A stretch of DNA of 64,000 bases from Urechidicola vernalis (GCF_031846385.1 NZ_JAVRHV010000009.1:18489-82488), one strand, 5' to 3'; positions 52,449 to 61,580 are shown, numbered from the stretch's first letter. Numbers and translations: made by a program. Notes: generated by a model not told the origin, from the sequence alone.

Positions 52449-53033
52449 ATGAACTTCCTAGCACACTTGTACCTATCAAATAACAATAATGACCTTATGT
52501 TAGGTAATTTTTTTGCAGATGCAATTAGAGGAAATAAGTATAAAAACTTCTCTTTAGAAATTCAAAAAGGAATCATTCTTCACCGGAATATAGACACGTT
52601 TACCGATCAACATAAAATTGTAAGAATTAGCAAGCGTAGATTGCATGAACGATATAGACATTATGATGGTGTAATTATAGATATGTTTTATGACCATTTT
52701 TTAGCTAAAAACTGGTTAGACTTCTCTTCAATCCCTTTAGACATCTTTTCTTCAAACTTTTATAAATTACTGCATACCAATTATGAGATTCTTCCGGAAA
52801 AGACAAAAGAAATGCTACCCTATTTAGAACGATATAATTGGTTGTATAATTATCAATATTTTGAGGGAATGGAGCAAGTTTTAAATGGAATGAACAGACG
52901 CACCAAAGGTGTATCACAAATGAATCTTGCTATAAACGATTTAAAAGAACATTATCAAGATTTTAAAAATGATTTCGATAGTTTCTTTAAAGAATTGATA
53001 GAATTTACACAACATCGAATTACCGAACTTTAA
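52449..53033 (+). CDS. Acyl carrier protein phosphodiesterase-like protein (AcpH family)
   Basis: A 194-residue protein of the ACP phosphodiesterase family. Members remove 4'-phosphopantetheine from ACP in E. coli. The family start MNFLAHLYLS, LMLGNFFADAIRG with the metal-type Asp, ILHRNIDTFTD and MFYDHFLAKNW are all visible. Whether it acts on ACP here is inferred from family. It begins 13 bp after the dnaN terminator and is followed 18 bp later by the AI-2E family gene. Confidence 0.88.
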   Translation: MNFLAHLYLSNNNNDLMLGNFFADAIRGNKYKNFSLEIQKGIILHRNIDTFTDQHKIVRISKRRLHERYRHYDGVIIDMFYDHFLAKNWLDFSSIPLDIFSSNFYKLLHTNYEILPEKTKEMLPYLERYNWLYNYQYFEGMEQVLNGMNRRTKGVSQMNLAINDLKEHYQDFKNDFDSFFKELIEFTQHRITEL

Positions 53034-53051
53034 AAAACTTATATTTACGGT

Positions 53052-54134
53052 ATGAATTCAAAAACAATCTCACAAGGTATCCTACAGGCCATTGCTGTCT
53101 TGGTTGGTATTTCAGGACTGCTTTATTTTCTTTGGGCTATTCAATCTGTTATTGTGTATATCATAATTGCAGCAGTACTATCACTTATTGCCCGACCAAT
53201 GACTATTTTTTTACGAACTAAATTAAAGTTTCCTAATACAGTGGCTGTCGTTGTAACAATGATTTTCTTTATTGGTTTATTAAGTGGATTAATAAGAATG
53301 TTCATTCCGCTTATTTCTCAACAAGGAGCCAATTTATCTTTACTCAATTTCAATGAATTAATGAATGATACCGAAAAAATAACATATCATTTAAATGAGT
53401 ATTTCTTAGCCTACAATATTAATATCATTGAGGAATTTAAGAACCTTGATTTAGTTTCAAAGTTTAAAGAGTTACCTGTTTTACTGAATTCCATAATTAG
53501 CACAGCTGGCTCCTTAAGCATCGGATTGTTTTCAGTGTTATTTATTACTTTCTTTTTTCTAAAGGACAGCCAGATTATGCATAATAGTATTTTAATTATT
53601 GTTCCGGATAAAAACGAAAAACGAGTTGAGAAATCTTTAAATACTATAAAAGATTTACTTTCGAGATACTTTTTAGGACTTGTATTTCAAATTTCAATTC
53701 TATTTATAATTTATTCTATTTCTTTGTCTGTATTAGGAATTGAAAATGCCATTGTAATTGCGTTTTTATGCGCATTGCTTAACCTAATTCCATATATAGG
53801 TCCGCTTATTGCTTGTGCGCTAATGGTATTTCTAACTATGACCAGTAATTTAGGGCAAGACTTTAGGACAGAAATATTACCAACCACTATTTGGGTTTTA
53901 ATATGGTATGTGTTTGCCCAACTAATAGACAATTTCTTTAGTCAGCCATTAATTTTTTCAAAAAGTGTAAAATCACATCCTCTCGAAATATTTTTAATTA
54001 TTATCATTGGTGGGTTGTTATTTGGAGTAGTAGGAATGGTTTTAGCAGTTCCTGCATATACTGTTTTAAAAGTGATTCTAAAAGAATTCTTAGCTGACAA
54101 TAAGATTGTTCAATCTTTGACAAAAAATATTTAA
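53052..54134 (+). CDS. AI-2E family transporter (PerM-like)
   Basis: A 360-residue inner membrane protein with about seven to eight hydrophobic segments. The soluble segment between helices 3 and 4 (about 95-150) and the C-terminal block FLCALLNLIPYIGPLIACAL, then ILVAIIVGGLL-like IFLIIIIGGLLFGVVGMVLA, are typical of the PerM/AI-2E family. Members export small molecules or act as Na+/H+ antiporters; the substrate here is not known. A TATATTTA stands four bases before the ATG, one mismatch from a -7 element. Confidence 0.9.
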   Translation: MNSKTISQGILQAIAVLVGISGLLYFLWAIQSVIVYIIIAAVLSLIARPMTIFLRTKLKFPNTVAVVVTMIFFIGLLSGLIRMFIPLISQQGANLSLLNFNELMNDTEKITYHLNEYFLAYNINIIEEFKNLDLVSKFKELPVLLNSIISTAGSLSIGLFSVLFITFFFLKDSQIMHNSILIIVPDKNEKRVEKSLNTIKDLLSRYFLGLVFQISILFIIYSISLSVLGIENAIVIAFLCALLNLIPYIGPLIACALMVFLTMTSNLGQDFRTEILPTTIWVLIWYVFAQLIDNFFSQPLIFSKSVKSHPLEIFLIIIIGGLLFGVVGMVLAVPAYTVLKVILKEFLADNKIVQSLTKNI

Positions 54135-54163
54135 AAATTAGAGAATAAACCTATTTTAACTTT

Positions 54164-55339
54164 TTGAATCTTCAAATACTACATAAGACTGTTCAAGAAT
54201 ACATTTCAAAAAACCTAAACGAAGATTTATCCAAAATACTCTTTAAAGGAACAAATTTTGAAAAAGTGAGCTCGAAAGAAATTGTAGAGCAAATTGAATC
54301 GAAAAAAAAATGTAGTTCTAAACTACCTACTTGGTTTAACGCTTCAGGGATATATTTTCCAAATAAATTAAATATTGAACAAACATCTTCAGAACTGACT
54401 GCCAAATACAAGTCGGAGTTGATAAATGGAAAATCAATCGTTGATGTTACAGGCGGATTTGGTGTAGACTGTTATTACTTTTCTAAAAAATTCGAATCGG
54501 TTATTCATTGTGACTTAAACGAAAATTTGTCTAAAATTGTAAAACATAATTATGCTCAACTAGATGTTTCAAACATTGAAACTTTTTCAACAAATGGAAT
54601 CGAATATGTTATAAATTCAACGAATAAATTTGATTGGATTTATATAGATCCTTCTAGACGAAATGATGTCAAGGGCAAGGTGTTTTTACTTAAAGACTGC
54701 TTACCTGATGTACCTGAAAATTTATCTTCATTATTTAAAAAATCATCAAATATTTTAATTAAAACTTCACCTATTCTCGATTTAAAAAGTGCAATTAATG
54801 AATTGGAATTTGTTAAGGAGATTCATATTGTAGCCGTTAAAAACGAAGTAAAAGAATTATTATTTCTATTAGAAAAAGATTACACAGAATCAATAAATAT
54901 AAAAACTGTGAATATTTTGAAACAATCGAATCAAACATTTAATTTTGAATTAAGTATTGAGTCAAATTCAGTTTACAGCCAGCCATTGACGTATTTATTC
55001 GAGCCAAATTCTGCCATACTAAAATCTGGTGGTTTCCAAAACGTTTCAAATCAGTTTCAAATTGCAAAACTCCATCAACATTCTCATTTATACACTTCAG
55101 AGAATTTGATTACTTTTCCAGGAAGAAGGTTTAAAATAAAAGCAAATATCCAATATGATAAAAAGCAACTACGAAAATTAATTCCTACCGGAAAGGCAAA
55201 TATTACTACTAGAAACTTCCCTCAATCTGTAATGGATATTAGAAAAAAAACGAAATTAAAAGATGGAGGAAAGGACTATTTGTTTTTTACAACCAATTTA
55301 GATGGAAAACACATTGTGCTAGTTTGTGAAAAACTTTAA
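54164..55339 (+). CDS. Class I SAM-dependent methyltransferase with C-terminal THUMP-like domain
   Basis: A 391-residue protein with a Rossmann methyltransferase core: motif I SIVDVTGGFGVDCYYFSKKF near residue 90, motif II IHCDLNE, and the catalytic-type motif IDPSRRN (in place of NPPY) near 164. A C-terminal part (about 310-391, RRFKIKANIQYDKKQLRKLI) resembles the THUMP-like domain of PG1098 proteins. This suggests an RNA substrate. The only start that keeps the N-terminus seen in relatives (NLQILHKTVQEYISKNL) is TTG at 54164, because no in-frame ATG occurs before the core domain. Confidence 0.85.
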   Translation: MNLQILHKTVQEYISKNLNEDLSKILFKGTNFEKVSSKEIVEQIESKKKCSSKLPTWFNASGIYFPNKLNIEQTSSELTAKYKSELINGKSIVDVTGGFGVDCYYFSKKFESVIHCDLNENLSKIVKHNYAQLDVSNIETFSTNGIEYVINSTNKFDWIYIDPSRRNDVKGKVFLLKDCLPDVPENLSSLFKKSSNILIKTSPILDLKSAINELEFVKEIHIVAVKNEVKELLFLLEKDYTESINIKTVNILKQSNQTFNFELSIESNSVYSQPLTYLFEPNSAILKSGGFQNVSNQFQIAKLHQHSHLYTSENLITFPGRRFKIKANIQYDKKQLRKLIPTGKANITTRNFPQSVMDIRKKTKLKDGGKDYLFFTTNLDGKHIVLVCEKL

Positions 55340-55397
55340 TCGTTTAAGAATTAAATACTCTTTTATTTTATAACTTAGTGCAGTTAATCACCGCGCT

Positions 55398-57020
55398 ATG
55401 GCAAATAAAAATATCAGATCTTTATCCTCAAGAAAAGGCTTAGATGACAATCTATTCGAAAATATTGCTGAACTATCTAGCAAACAGACTTCAGAATCAG
55501 AGTTCAAAGAATTAGCCAAACGATTTATGGTAGACGACTCCGTTATCTTTGGAACAGCCTCATTTTACGACTTTACAAGAGAACAAAATAGGGCAAAAAA
55601 AATTCATGTATGCTCGGGAACCGCTTGCATGGTCGCTGGGAAACAATCAGAAGTTTCTTCAAAATTAAAGAGTCATTTTAAAGATGAGCATATCGGTCAT
55701 GCGGCATGTGTTGGAAGGTGTCATAGCAATAATGCCTTAATGTACAATGATAAGACGTTCAGTATTGGATCAGGCACTGATTTAAATAAAATTTTAAATT
55801 CTGAAATTAATCAAGAAAACGAGTATCATATAGAAAGTAATTGCACGCCCATATTAACTTCTAAAATTAAAAATCTTCAAGAATTCTATAATTTATCAGT
55901 TGATTTCCTACCTAAAAAGAGAGAAGCAATTGAAGAATTAATAAAATCAAATCTTAGAGGTAGAGGCGGTGCAGGATTTCCTTTTTGGTTTAAATTAGAT
56001 GCTGTCTACAAGGAAGAGAACATCCAAAAATATATAGTATGCAACGCTGATGAAGGAGATCCAGGAGCCTATTCGGATATGTATTTGATGGAACACCAAC
56101 CGCATAAAGTCCTTTTTGGCATGTATATGGCTGGATTGATTGCAGGTGCAGATACAGGTGTTTTATACATAAGGGGAGAATACCCAGATTCGATCAGAAT
56201 CATTGCAGATGCAATTGAAGAATTTAAAATGCTTGATATTCCTTATGCGTTCAAGTTTAAAATTATTAGAGGACAAGGCTCGTATGTTTGTGGAGAAGAA
56301 ACGGCCTTATTAAACTCAATTGAAGGCTTAAGACCGGAGGTAAGAGTTCGCCCTCCCTACCCTGCTCAATATGGGTTATATGGCAAACCTACTGTTTTAA
56401 GTAATGTAGAAACATTTGCAAACCTACATTGGATATTGGAAAATGGTGGAAATGCCTATTCAAATCTGGGGACGGACAAATCTACGGGAACAAAATTAGT
56501 ATCGTTAGATAGTTTCTTTAATAGACCAGGAATGTATGAAGTCGAAATGGGAACATCACTTCAAACTGTATTTGAAGAATTAGGACAAGGTTACAAATCC
56601 TCTCTGAAAGGGTTTCAAATTGGTGGACCACTCGGTGGAATTTTACCTATAGAAAAAATTAAAGATTTGACCTTAGATTTTGAATCGTTTAGTTCTAGTG
56701 GATTTCTATTAGGACATGCAAGCGTCGTTTCTATTCCTACTGATTTCCCTATGATTCAATTTTTAGAACATTTAATGGAATTTACAGCAGATGAATCTTG
56801 CGGTAAATGCTACCCATGTAGAATTGGATCGCATCGCGGAATGGAAATGCTTCAAAAAGCGCAAAATGACAACTACAAGATAGATCGTCAACTTTTTGAC
56901 GACTTAATAGAAACCTTAGAAATTGGGTCTTTATGTGCTCTAGGTGGTGGAGTTCCACTTCCAATCAAAAACGCCCTACAATATTTCTCGGATGAATTAA
57001 ATCAATATTTTACAACTTAA
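55398..57020 (+). CDS. NAD-linked formate dehydrogenase, NuoE/NuoF-like diaphorase subunit
   Basis: This 540-residue subunit passes electrons between NAD(H) and the molybdenum subunit. The N-terminal 150 residues form a NuoE-like thioredoxin fold with [2Fe-2S] cysteines in CSGTACMVAG and ACVGRCHSNN. The NuoF-like remainder has the FMN loop RGRGGAGFPFWFK, the NADH region CNADEGDPGAYSDMYLMEHQ, GEETALLNSIEG, and [4Fe-4S] ligands ESCGKCYPCRIGSHRG plus a later Cys in SLCALGGG. The fusion replaces separate FdsG and FdsB subunits. It is followed 12 bp later by the catalytic subunit, so the enzyme is a soluble NAD-dependent formate dehydrogenase. Confidence 0.92.
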   Translation: MANKNIRSLSSRKGLDDNLFENIAELSSKQTSESEFKELAKRFMVDDSVIFGTASFYDFTREQNRAKKIHVCSGTACMVAGKQSEVSSKLKSHFKDEHIGHAACVGRCHSNNALMYNDKTFSIGSGTDLNKILNSEINQENEYHIESNCTPILTSKIKNLQEFYNLSVDFLPKKREAIEELIKSNLRGRGGAGFPFWFKLDAVYKEENIQKYIVCNADEGDPGAYSDMYLMEHQPHKVLFGMYMAGLIAGADTGVLYIRGEYPDSIRIIADAIEEFKMLDIPYAFKFKIIRGQGSYVCGEETALLNSIEGLRPEVRVRPPYPAQYGLYGKPTVLSNVETFANLHWILENGGNAYSNLGTDKSTGTKLVSLDSFFNRPGMYEVEMGTSLQTVFEELGQGYKSSLKGFQIGGPLGGILPIEKIKDLTLDFESFSSSGFLLGHASVVSIPTDFPMIQFLEHLMEFTADESCGKCYPCRIGSHRGMEMLQKAQNDNYKIDRQLFDDLIETLEIGSLCALGGGVPLPIKNALQYFSDELNQYFTT

Positions 57021-57032
57021 TATTTTATTAGA

Positions 57033-59750
57033 ATGAAAGCTTTTATCAATAATACCGCTTATACCGTTCTCGAAAATGAAACTATTTTAGAGTTTGTAAG
57101 ACGTATTGAAACGAATAAAAACGCTATCCCGACCATGTGTCAGGATGATAGATTAGAGAATTTTGGTTCTTGCAGAGTATGCTCTGTAGAAATTGCAAGA
57201 GAACAAGACGGACCAACAAGAACTGTGGCTTCTTGCCATACACCAGTAACTGACGGTATCTTTATTTACCACAATACGGACCGAATTAAAAAACTTCGGA
57301 AAAATATTGTAGAATTGGTTTTAACGGATTACCCATCGGACAAGGTTTTTCCTGAAGAAAACAAAAAGGCAACACCGTTTCAAGAAACGATCGCACAAAT
57401 CGGAATTCCGGATGTGCGCTACCCAAAAGGTGAAAACCATTTAGATATAGAAACAGACAAAGCACATCCATATATTAAATCTGATTTAGCACAATGTATT
57501 AACTGCTATAGATGTGTAAGAGCCTGCGAAGAAATTCAAGGTGAAATGATTCTTGGAATGTCTGGACGTGGGTTTGCCACAAATATTATTAAAGGTTTTG
57601 ATACCTCTTTTGATGAATCTGCCTGCGTATCATGTGGCGCATGTGTCCAGACTTGTCCAACAGAGGCATTAACGGATAAGTTTGAAACTAAAACATTACT
57701 TGCAGATAAAACCGTAAGAACAACATGTACGTATTGCGGCGTAGGTTGTCAATTAGACGTATCTGTAATAGATGGAGAAATAAAAGGAATCCAAGCTCCA
57801 GAAACTGCAGAAGTAAACGAAGGACACACCTGTTTAAAAGGGCGTTTTGCTTTTCAATTCTACGACCATCCAGATAGACTTCGTGAACCATTAATCAAAA
57901 AAAATGGAAAATTTGAAGAAGTAACTTGGGAGGAAGCCTATGATTTTATCGCTTCAAAAATGCTGCATATAAAAAATAAATATGGACCGGATAGTATCGG
58001 AGGTATCTCGTCTTCTCGTGCTACTAATGAGGAAAATTACTTAATGCAGAAAATGATTCGTGTAGGTGTTGGAACCAATAATATTGATGGTTGTGCGCGT
58101 GTTTGTCATGCCCCTACAGCTTACGGAATGCAGCAAGCATTTGGAACTGGAGCAGCCACAAATTCTATTGAAGACTTAAAACAAACTGATGCTATTTTTC
58201 TTTTTGGGGCAAACCCGATAAAGGGACACCCAGTTACCGGTGCCAAAATTAAGCAAGCATTTATGAAGGGAGTAACTTCAATTGTTGTTGATCCTGTAAA
58301 AACAAAATTAGCAAATTTAGCAACACATTTCCTGCAAATTAGACCTGGAACCAACGTTGCTGTGTTGAATATGATAGCATATCATATCATAAATGAAAAC
58401 CTAGTTAACGAACACTTTATTACGTCGTATACGGAGAAATATGAAGAGTTTAAAACGCATGTCTCAAATTTAAATATTCCTGAACTTGAAAAATTGACCG
58501 GAGTTTCTAATGAAGATGTGAAACAAGCGGCTATTGCTTATGCAAGTGCAGAAAGAGCAATGGAATTTCATGGGCTTGGGGTAACTGAGCATTTTCAAGG
58601 AAGTAAAACAGTAATGCTACTTTCTAATATAGCCATGATGACCGGTAATATTGGAAAAAATGGTGTAGGCTTAAATCCTTTAAGAGGGCAAAATAATGTT
58701 CAAGGTGCAGCAGATATGGGGGTGCAACCACATCAAGGTGCTGGTTACATGGATGTAAACAAGCCTGAAATTCAAACATATTATGCAGAAAAATATGGAA
58801 TTGACAAAATGCCTGTAAAGGAAGGATTGAAAATTCCACAAATGCTAGATGCTGCGATTGATGGCAAAATTAAGGCATTGTATATAATGGGAGAAGATAC
58901 CATTATGACAGATCCGAATACAAATCATAGTATTAAAGCTTTCGAAAAGTTAGAGCTAATTGTAGTTCAAGAATTATTTATGACTGCCACAACAGAACTG
59001 GCCGATGTCGTATTACCAGCAGCCTCCTACTTTGAAAAAAATGGAACCTTTACCAACGGTGAACGAAGAGTACAACGCGTAAACAAGGTTGTAGAACCTA
59101 TTGGAAATTCAAAACCAGACGGGCAAATTATTATTGACATAATGGATAAGCTTGGTTATAAACAACCAACTGGCGCTACATATAATGCCGCTTTGGTAAT
59201 TGAAGAAATTGCAGATGTTATTCCGTTTATGAAAGGCCTTTCTTGGGATAGACTTGGAAAAAACGGACTTCAATGGCCAATAAAAGAAGATGGAACCGAT
59301 ACGCAAATGCTGCATGTAAATGGTCAATTTAAAAAAGGAATTGGAACTTTCCATAATTTTGATTTTGAAGAATCTCCAGAGATTGTCAGTCATGGTCAAA
59401 AATTTCCGTTTATACTAACAACAGGTAGAGAATTAGAGCATTACAATTCAGGAACAATGACGAGAAGAACTGATAATCAACATATTTTAAATAAAGATTA
59501 TTTAGAAGTAAATCCTAAAGACGCTCTTAAAAAGGGAATAAAAGATTCTGAAACAGTGCGTATCTATTCAGATCGTGGAAGCGTAAATATTCCGATAAAG
59601 TTCTCTAAAAATGTGAAGAAAGGCGTTTTAAGAACTACTTTTCATCAACCTGAGGTATTTATCAATCTAATTACAGGAAGTGTTGGGGATAAAGAAACAT
59701 TGACTCCAGAATATAAAGTCGTTGCAGTTGATTTTGAAAAAATCGAATAA
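57033..59750 (+). CDS. fdhF: Formate dehydrogenase catalytic subunit, molybdopterin-dependent
   Basis: The 905-residue subunit oxidises formate to CO2, or the reverse. The N-terminal region is NuoG-like with a [2Fe-2S] domain (CQDDRLENFGSCRVCSVEIA), then two [4Fe-4S] clusters (CINCYRCVRACEE and CVSCGACVQTCPTEAL), and a further [4Fe-4S] site, TCTYCGVGC. The Mo-bis-MGD domain follows from about residue 235. The active-site motif GCARVCHAPTAYG gives Cys358 as the metal ligand, so it is a Cys enzyme, not a selenocysteine one, with the conserved His359 next to it. The symbol follows the usual annotation for this class. fdhD starts at the base after its stop. Confidence 0.94.
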   Translation: MKAFINNTAYTVLENETILEFVRRIETNKNAIPTMCQDDRLENFGSCRVCSVEIAREQDGPTRTVASCHTPVTDGIFIYHNTDRIKKLRKNIVELVLTDYPSDKVFPEENKKATPFQETIAQIGIPDVRYPKGENHLDIETDKAHPYIKSDLAQCINCYRCVRACEEIQGEMILGMSGRGFATNIIKGFDTSFDESACVSCGACVQTCPTEALTDKFETKTLLADKTVRTTCTYCGVGCQLDVSVIDGEIKGIQAPETAEVNEGHTCLKGRFAFQFYDHPDRLREPLIKKNGKFEEVTWEEAYDFIASKMLHIKNKYGPDSIGGISSSRATNEENYLMQKMIRVGVGTNNIDGCARVCHAPTAYGMQQAFGTGAATNSIEDLKQTDAIFLFGANPIKGHPVTGAKIKQAFMKGVTSIVVDPVKTKLANLATHFLQIRPGTNVAVLNMIAYHIINENLVNEHFITSYTEKYEEFKTHVSNLNIPELEKLTGVSNEDVKQAAIAYASAERAMEFHGLGVTEHFQGSKTVMLLSNIAMMTGNIGKNGVGLNPLRGQNNVQGAADMGVQPHQGAGYMDVNKPEIQTYYAEKYGIDKMPVKEGLKIPQMLDAAIDGKIKALYIMGEDTIMTDPNTNHSIKAFEKLELIVVQELFMTATTELADVVLPAASYFEKNGTFTNGERRVQRVNKVVEPIGNSKPDGQIIIDIMDKLGYKQPTGATYNAALVIEEIADVIPFMKGLSWDRLGKNGLQWPIKEDGTDTQMLHVNGQFKKGIGTFHNFDFEESPEIVSHGQKFPFILTTGRELEHYNSGTMTRRTDNQHILNKDYLEVNPKDALKKGIKDSETVRIYSDRGSVNIPIKFSKNVKKGVLRTTFHQPEVFINLITGSVGDKETLTPEYKVVAVDFEKIE

Positions 59751-60530
59751 ATGTCAAAATCCACTAAAAAATATGAAGCTGTTAAATCTGATGGGGCTAA
59801 TACAAGATATATCTTTGACACTATTGTTTTAGAAGCACCTCTTCAGATCAACATCAATAATAAGCCCTACACTGTTGTTATGCGAACTCCAGGCAAGGAT
59901 GAATTCCTTATTCGTGGTCTGCTCTATGCCGAAGACATTTATAAAGATGATAAGAACTTTCCCTTGGAAATAGTTGAAGACACTCCAAATTTCTTTACTA
60001 TTATTAATTTAACTATTAATGAAGATCATTTAGGGAATGGCTACTTGAATAAAAGAACCTTACTTTCTGTATCATCTTGTGGAGTTTGTGGTAAACAAAC
60101 CTTAGATTCTTTAGAAACAACAGGTGCTATTCTTGCAAAAGGTAAAGACATTAACTGGAATTCAATTTCAATAATGCTTACCAAAATGCAAGAACAACAA
60201 AAAACCTTTACATCGACCGGTGCTTCTCACGCCGCTTCTTTATTTAATAATGAATTAGAATTATTGTCTATCCAAGAAGATATTGGTCGACACAATGCTG
60301 TAGACAAGGTGATCGGTGAACTTAAAAACAAGAAGCAACTAAAACAGGCTAAATTTTTATTGGTTAGCGGAAGAGTTTCTTATGAAATTGTTACCAAGGC
60401 CTTTATTGCTAAAATTAACACCATTATTGCCGTTTCTGGCTGCTCTTCCTTAGCGATAGATTTTGCTAAAGAATTCGGAATTAAACTTATAGGTTTCGCA
60501 AGAGATGGAAAATCAACCATATACAGTTAA
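59751..60530 (+). CDS. fdhD: Formate dehydrogenase accessory sulfurtransferase FdhD
   Basis: FdhD transfers sulfur to the molybdenum cofactor of formate dehydrogenase, which is needed for activity. The 259-residue protein has the sulfur-carrying motif SSCGVCGKQTLDS with Cys110 and Cys113, then STGASHAASLFN, EDIGRHNAVDKVIGE and LLVSGRVSYEIVTKAF, all standard in the family. It follows fdhF directly, closing the three-gene operon. Genes for molybdopterin synthesis and molybdate uptake must lie outside this window. Confidence 0.95.
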   Translation: MSKSTKKYEAVKSDGANTRYIFDTIVLEAPLQININNKPYTVVMRTPGKDEFLIRGLLYAEDIYKDDKNFPLEIVEDTPNFFTIINLTINEDHLGNGYLNKRTLLSVSSCGVCGKQTLDSLETTGAILAKGKDINWNSISIMLTKMQEQQKTFTSTGASHAASLFNNELELLSIQEDIGRHNAVDKVIGELKNKKQLKQAKFLLVSGRVSYEIVTKAFIAKINTIIAVSGCSSLAIDFAKEFGIKLIGFARDGKSTIYS

Positions 60531-60572
60531 TTCCATTCTCGATAAACTAAATAGAAGAATTTACTACAACTA

Positions 60573-60603
60573 TTTGCAAGTTATAAAAACTTTTGTACAT
60601 TTG
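60573..60603 (+). promoter_or_regulatory. Near-perfect promoter downstream of fdhD
   Basis: TTTG (60573-60576), a 19-bp spacer and TACATTTG (60596-60603) match the consensus exactly. No protein gene begins within 300 bp, and the next small gene has a separate promoter at 60859-60890. Confidence 0.82.
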
Positions 60604-60607
60604 ACTC

Positions 60608-60795
60608 ATAAGAGCGTCCCTATAATTACAACTTTTAACGGAGAGAATTTGTAATTTACAGTTCTAATTTAGATTCTGAAAACATTACATTTTTAGGACT
60701 AGAATTGTTAATTTTCAGCTTTTAAGGCCTCCGATTATTAAAAATTATAAAAATAATTTAAAAGACATGAGCTAGCGCTTAGGCGTTGACGAATC
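60608..60795 (+). ncRNA. Candidate structured RNA or long leader
   Basis: Transcript sequence expected from the promoter at 60573-60603 has no plausible reading frame but has pairing. AATTACAA (60624-60631) pairs with TTGTAATT (60649-60656), and CAGTTCTA (60659-60666) pairs with TAGAATTG (60700-60707). GTCCCTA (60616-60622) can pair with TAGGAC (60694-60699), which would form a pseudoknot. A small hairpin lies at 60774-60786. I find no strong terminator; a weak one may precede TTTTT near 60800, so the 3' end is a guess. It might instead be a 5' leader of the small peptide gene. Confidence 0.4.
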
Positions 60796-60858
60796 TGACT
60801 TTTTACAGCATTTTAGTTACTCTGATTAAAGAACCCCTTTAAATTAGATAGGATTTTA

Positions 60859-60890
60859 TTTGGCTAATAAGTACCATAAACTTATATTTG
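60859..60890 (+). promoter_or_regulatory. Promoter of the 47-residue peptide gene
   Basis: TTTG (60859-60862), a 20-bp spacer and TATATTTG (60883-60890) match the consensus. The ATG at 60921 follows after a leader of about 25 nt. Confidence 0.82.
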
Positions 60891-60920
60891 ATACTTACTT
60901 TAATCTTAAATCTTACTAAA

Positions 60921-61064
60921 ATGAAAAAAGTAAAATTAATTTTCGGATTGCTCATGTTAGCTGTTTTTTCACTATCTTTCGTGGTGAATAATAACACAAA
61001 CATCGACAATGAATCAGAGCAAGCAATTGAAAAAGCAAGATTCAAGCCACCTTCTAACGGGTAG
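60921..61064 (+). CDS. 47-residue secreted peptide precursor
   Basis: The frame runs from ATG 60921 to TAG 61064. It has a classic signal peptide: basic MKKVK, a hydrophobic core (LIFGLLMLAVFSLSFVV), then a short polar tail starting NNNTNIDNE and ending KARFKPPSNG. The mature peptide would be about 25 residues. A good promoter stands directly upstream. The next gene starts inside its 3' part (overlap 56 bp, different frame), so the two are expressed together. I know no family. A secreted signalling or toxin-like peptide is possible, but so is a small periplasmic protein. Confidence 0.65.
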   Translation: MKKVKLIFGLLMLAVFSLSFVVNNNTNIDNESEQAIEKARFKPPSNG

Positions 61065-61506
61065 TTTGATCATAGCTTTTATGCTATTTATACCTTACGC
61101 TTTCTACTTATATAAGAATTTTCCAGATGAAAAAACTTACGAGTTTTTTAATTTGACCTTTACAAGTAATTATTTTGAAAGTGTAAGGTATTTTATGTAT
61201 AACATATTTTCCAAACTTATTCCTCTTTCTCTTTTATTAATTTGGTTTACAACTTGTAAACATTGGTGGTTTCACGCCATTGCAATACCAATTTCGGTTT
61301 ATATTTTCCAATTTATCAGTGTAATTAATGACGATACAAAATATTATGACGAATATGAATTTGTTTATTCATTACCAATCACAATTATAATATTAGCTAT
61401 TTTATATTTTATTAGAAGCAAAATAGGAATTTATATAAAAGCGAAAGACATAAAAAAAGAAATGGATGAACAAATGAATAAAGCATTTGTAAAAAAAGGA
61501 GAATAG
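61009..61506 (+). CDS. Four-helix inner membrane protein, unknown family
   Basis: A 165-residue protein with about four hydrophobic segments (near 17-33, 60-80, 85-104 and 121-138), separated by loops containing YKNFPDEKTYEFFNLTF and NDDTKYYDEYEF, and a basic C-terminal helix (IKAKDIKKEMDEQMNKAF). The conserved-looking core WFTTCKHWWFHAI is rich in aromatic residues. I recall similar proteins in Flavobacteriaceae but no function. It overlaps the upstream peptide gene by 56 bp and so is probably translated from the same mRNA. A role in export, processing or immunity for that peptide is speculation. Confidence 0.78.
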   Translation: MNQSKQLKKQDSSHLLTGSLIIAFMLFIPYAFYLYKNFPDEKTYEFFNLTFTSNYFESVRYFMYNIFSKLIPLSLLLIWFTTCKHWWFHAIAIPISVYIFQFISVINDDTKYYDEYEFVYSLPITIIILAILYFIRSKIGIYIKAKDIKKEMDEQMNKAFVKKGE

Positions 61507-61580
61507 AAATAATACTATAAATTACGATTTAAAAGTTCACTCCCCCAAAGACTAACTTTTATTTAGAGCCATTTTTACAA

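Noticed and set aside
58092..58112. Selenocysteine in the formate dehydrogenase active site
   Set aside because: The metal-ligand codon at 58104-58106 is TGT (Cys), not an in-frame TGA, and no frame break occurs.
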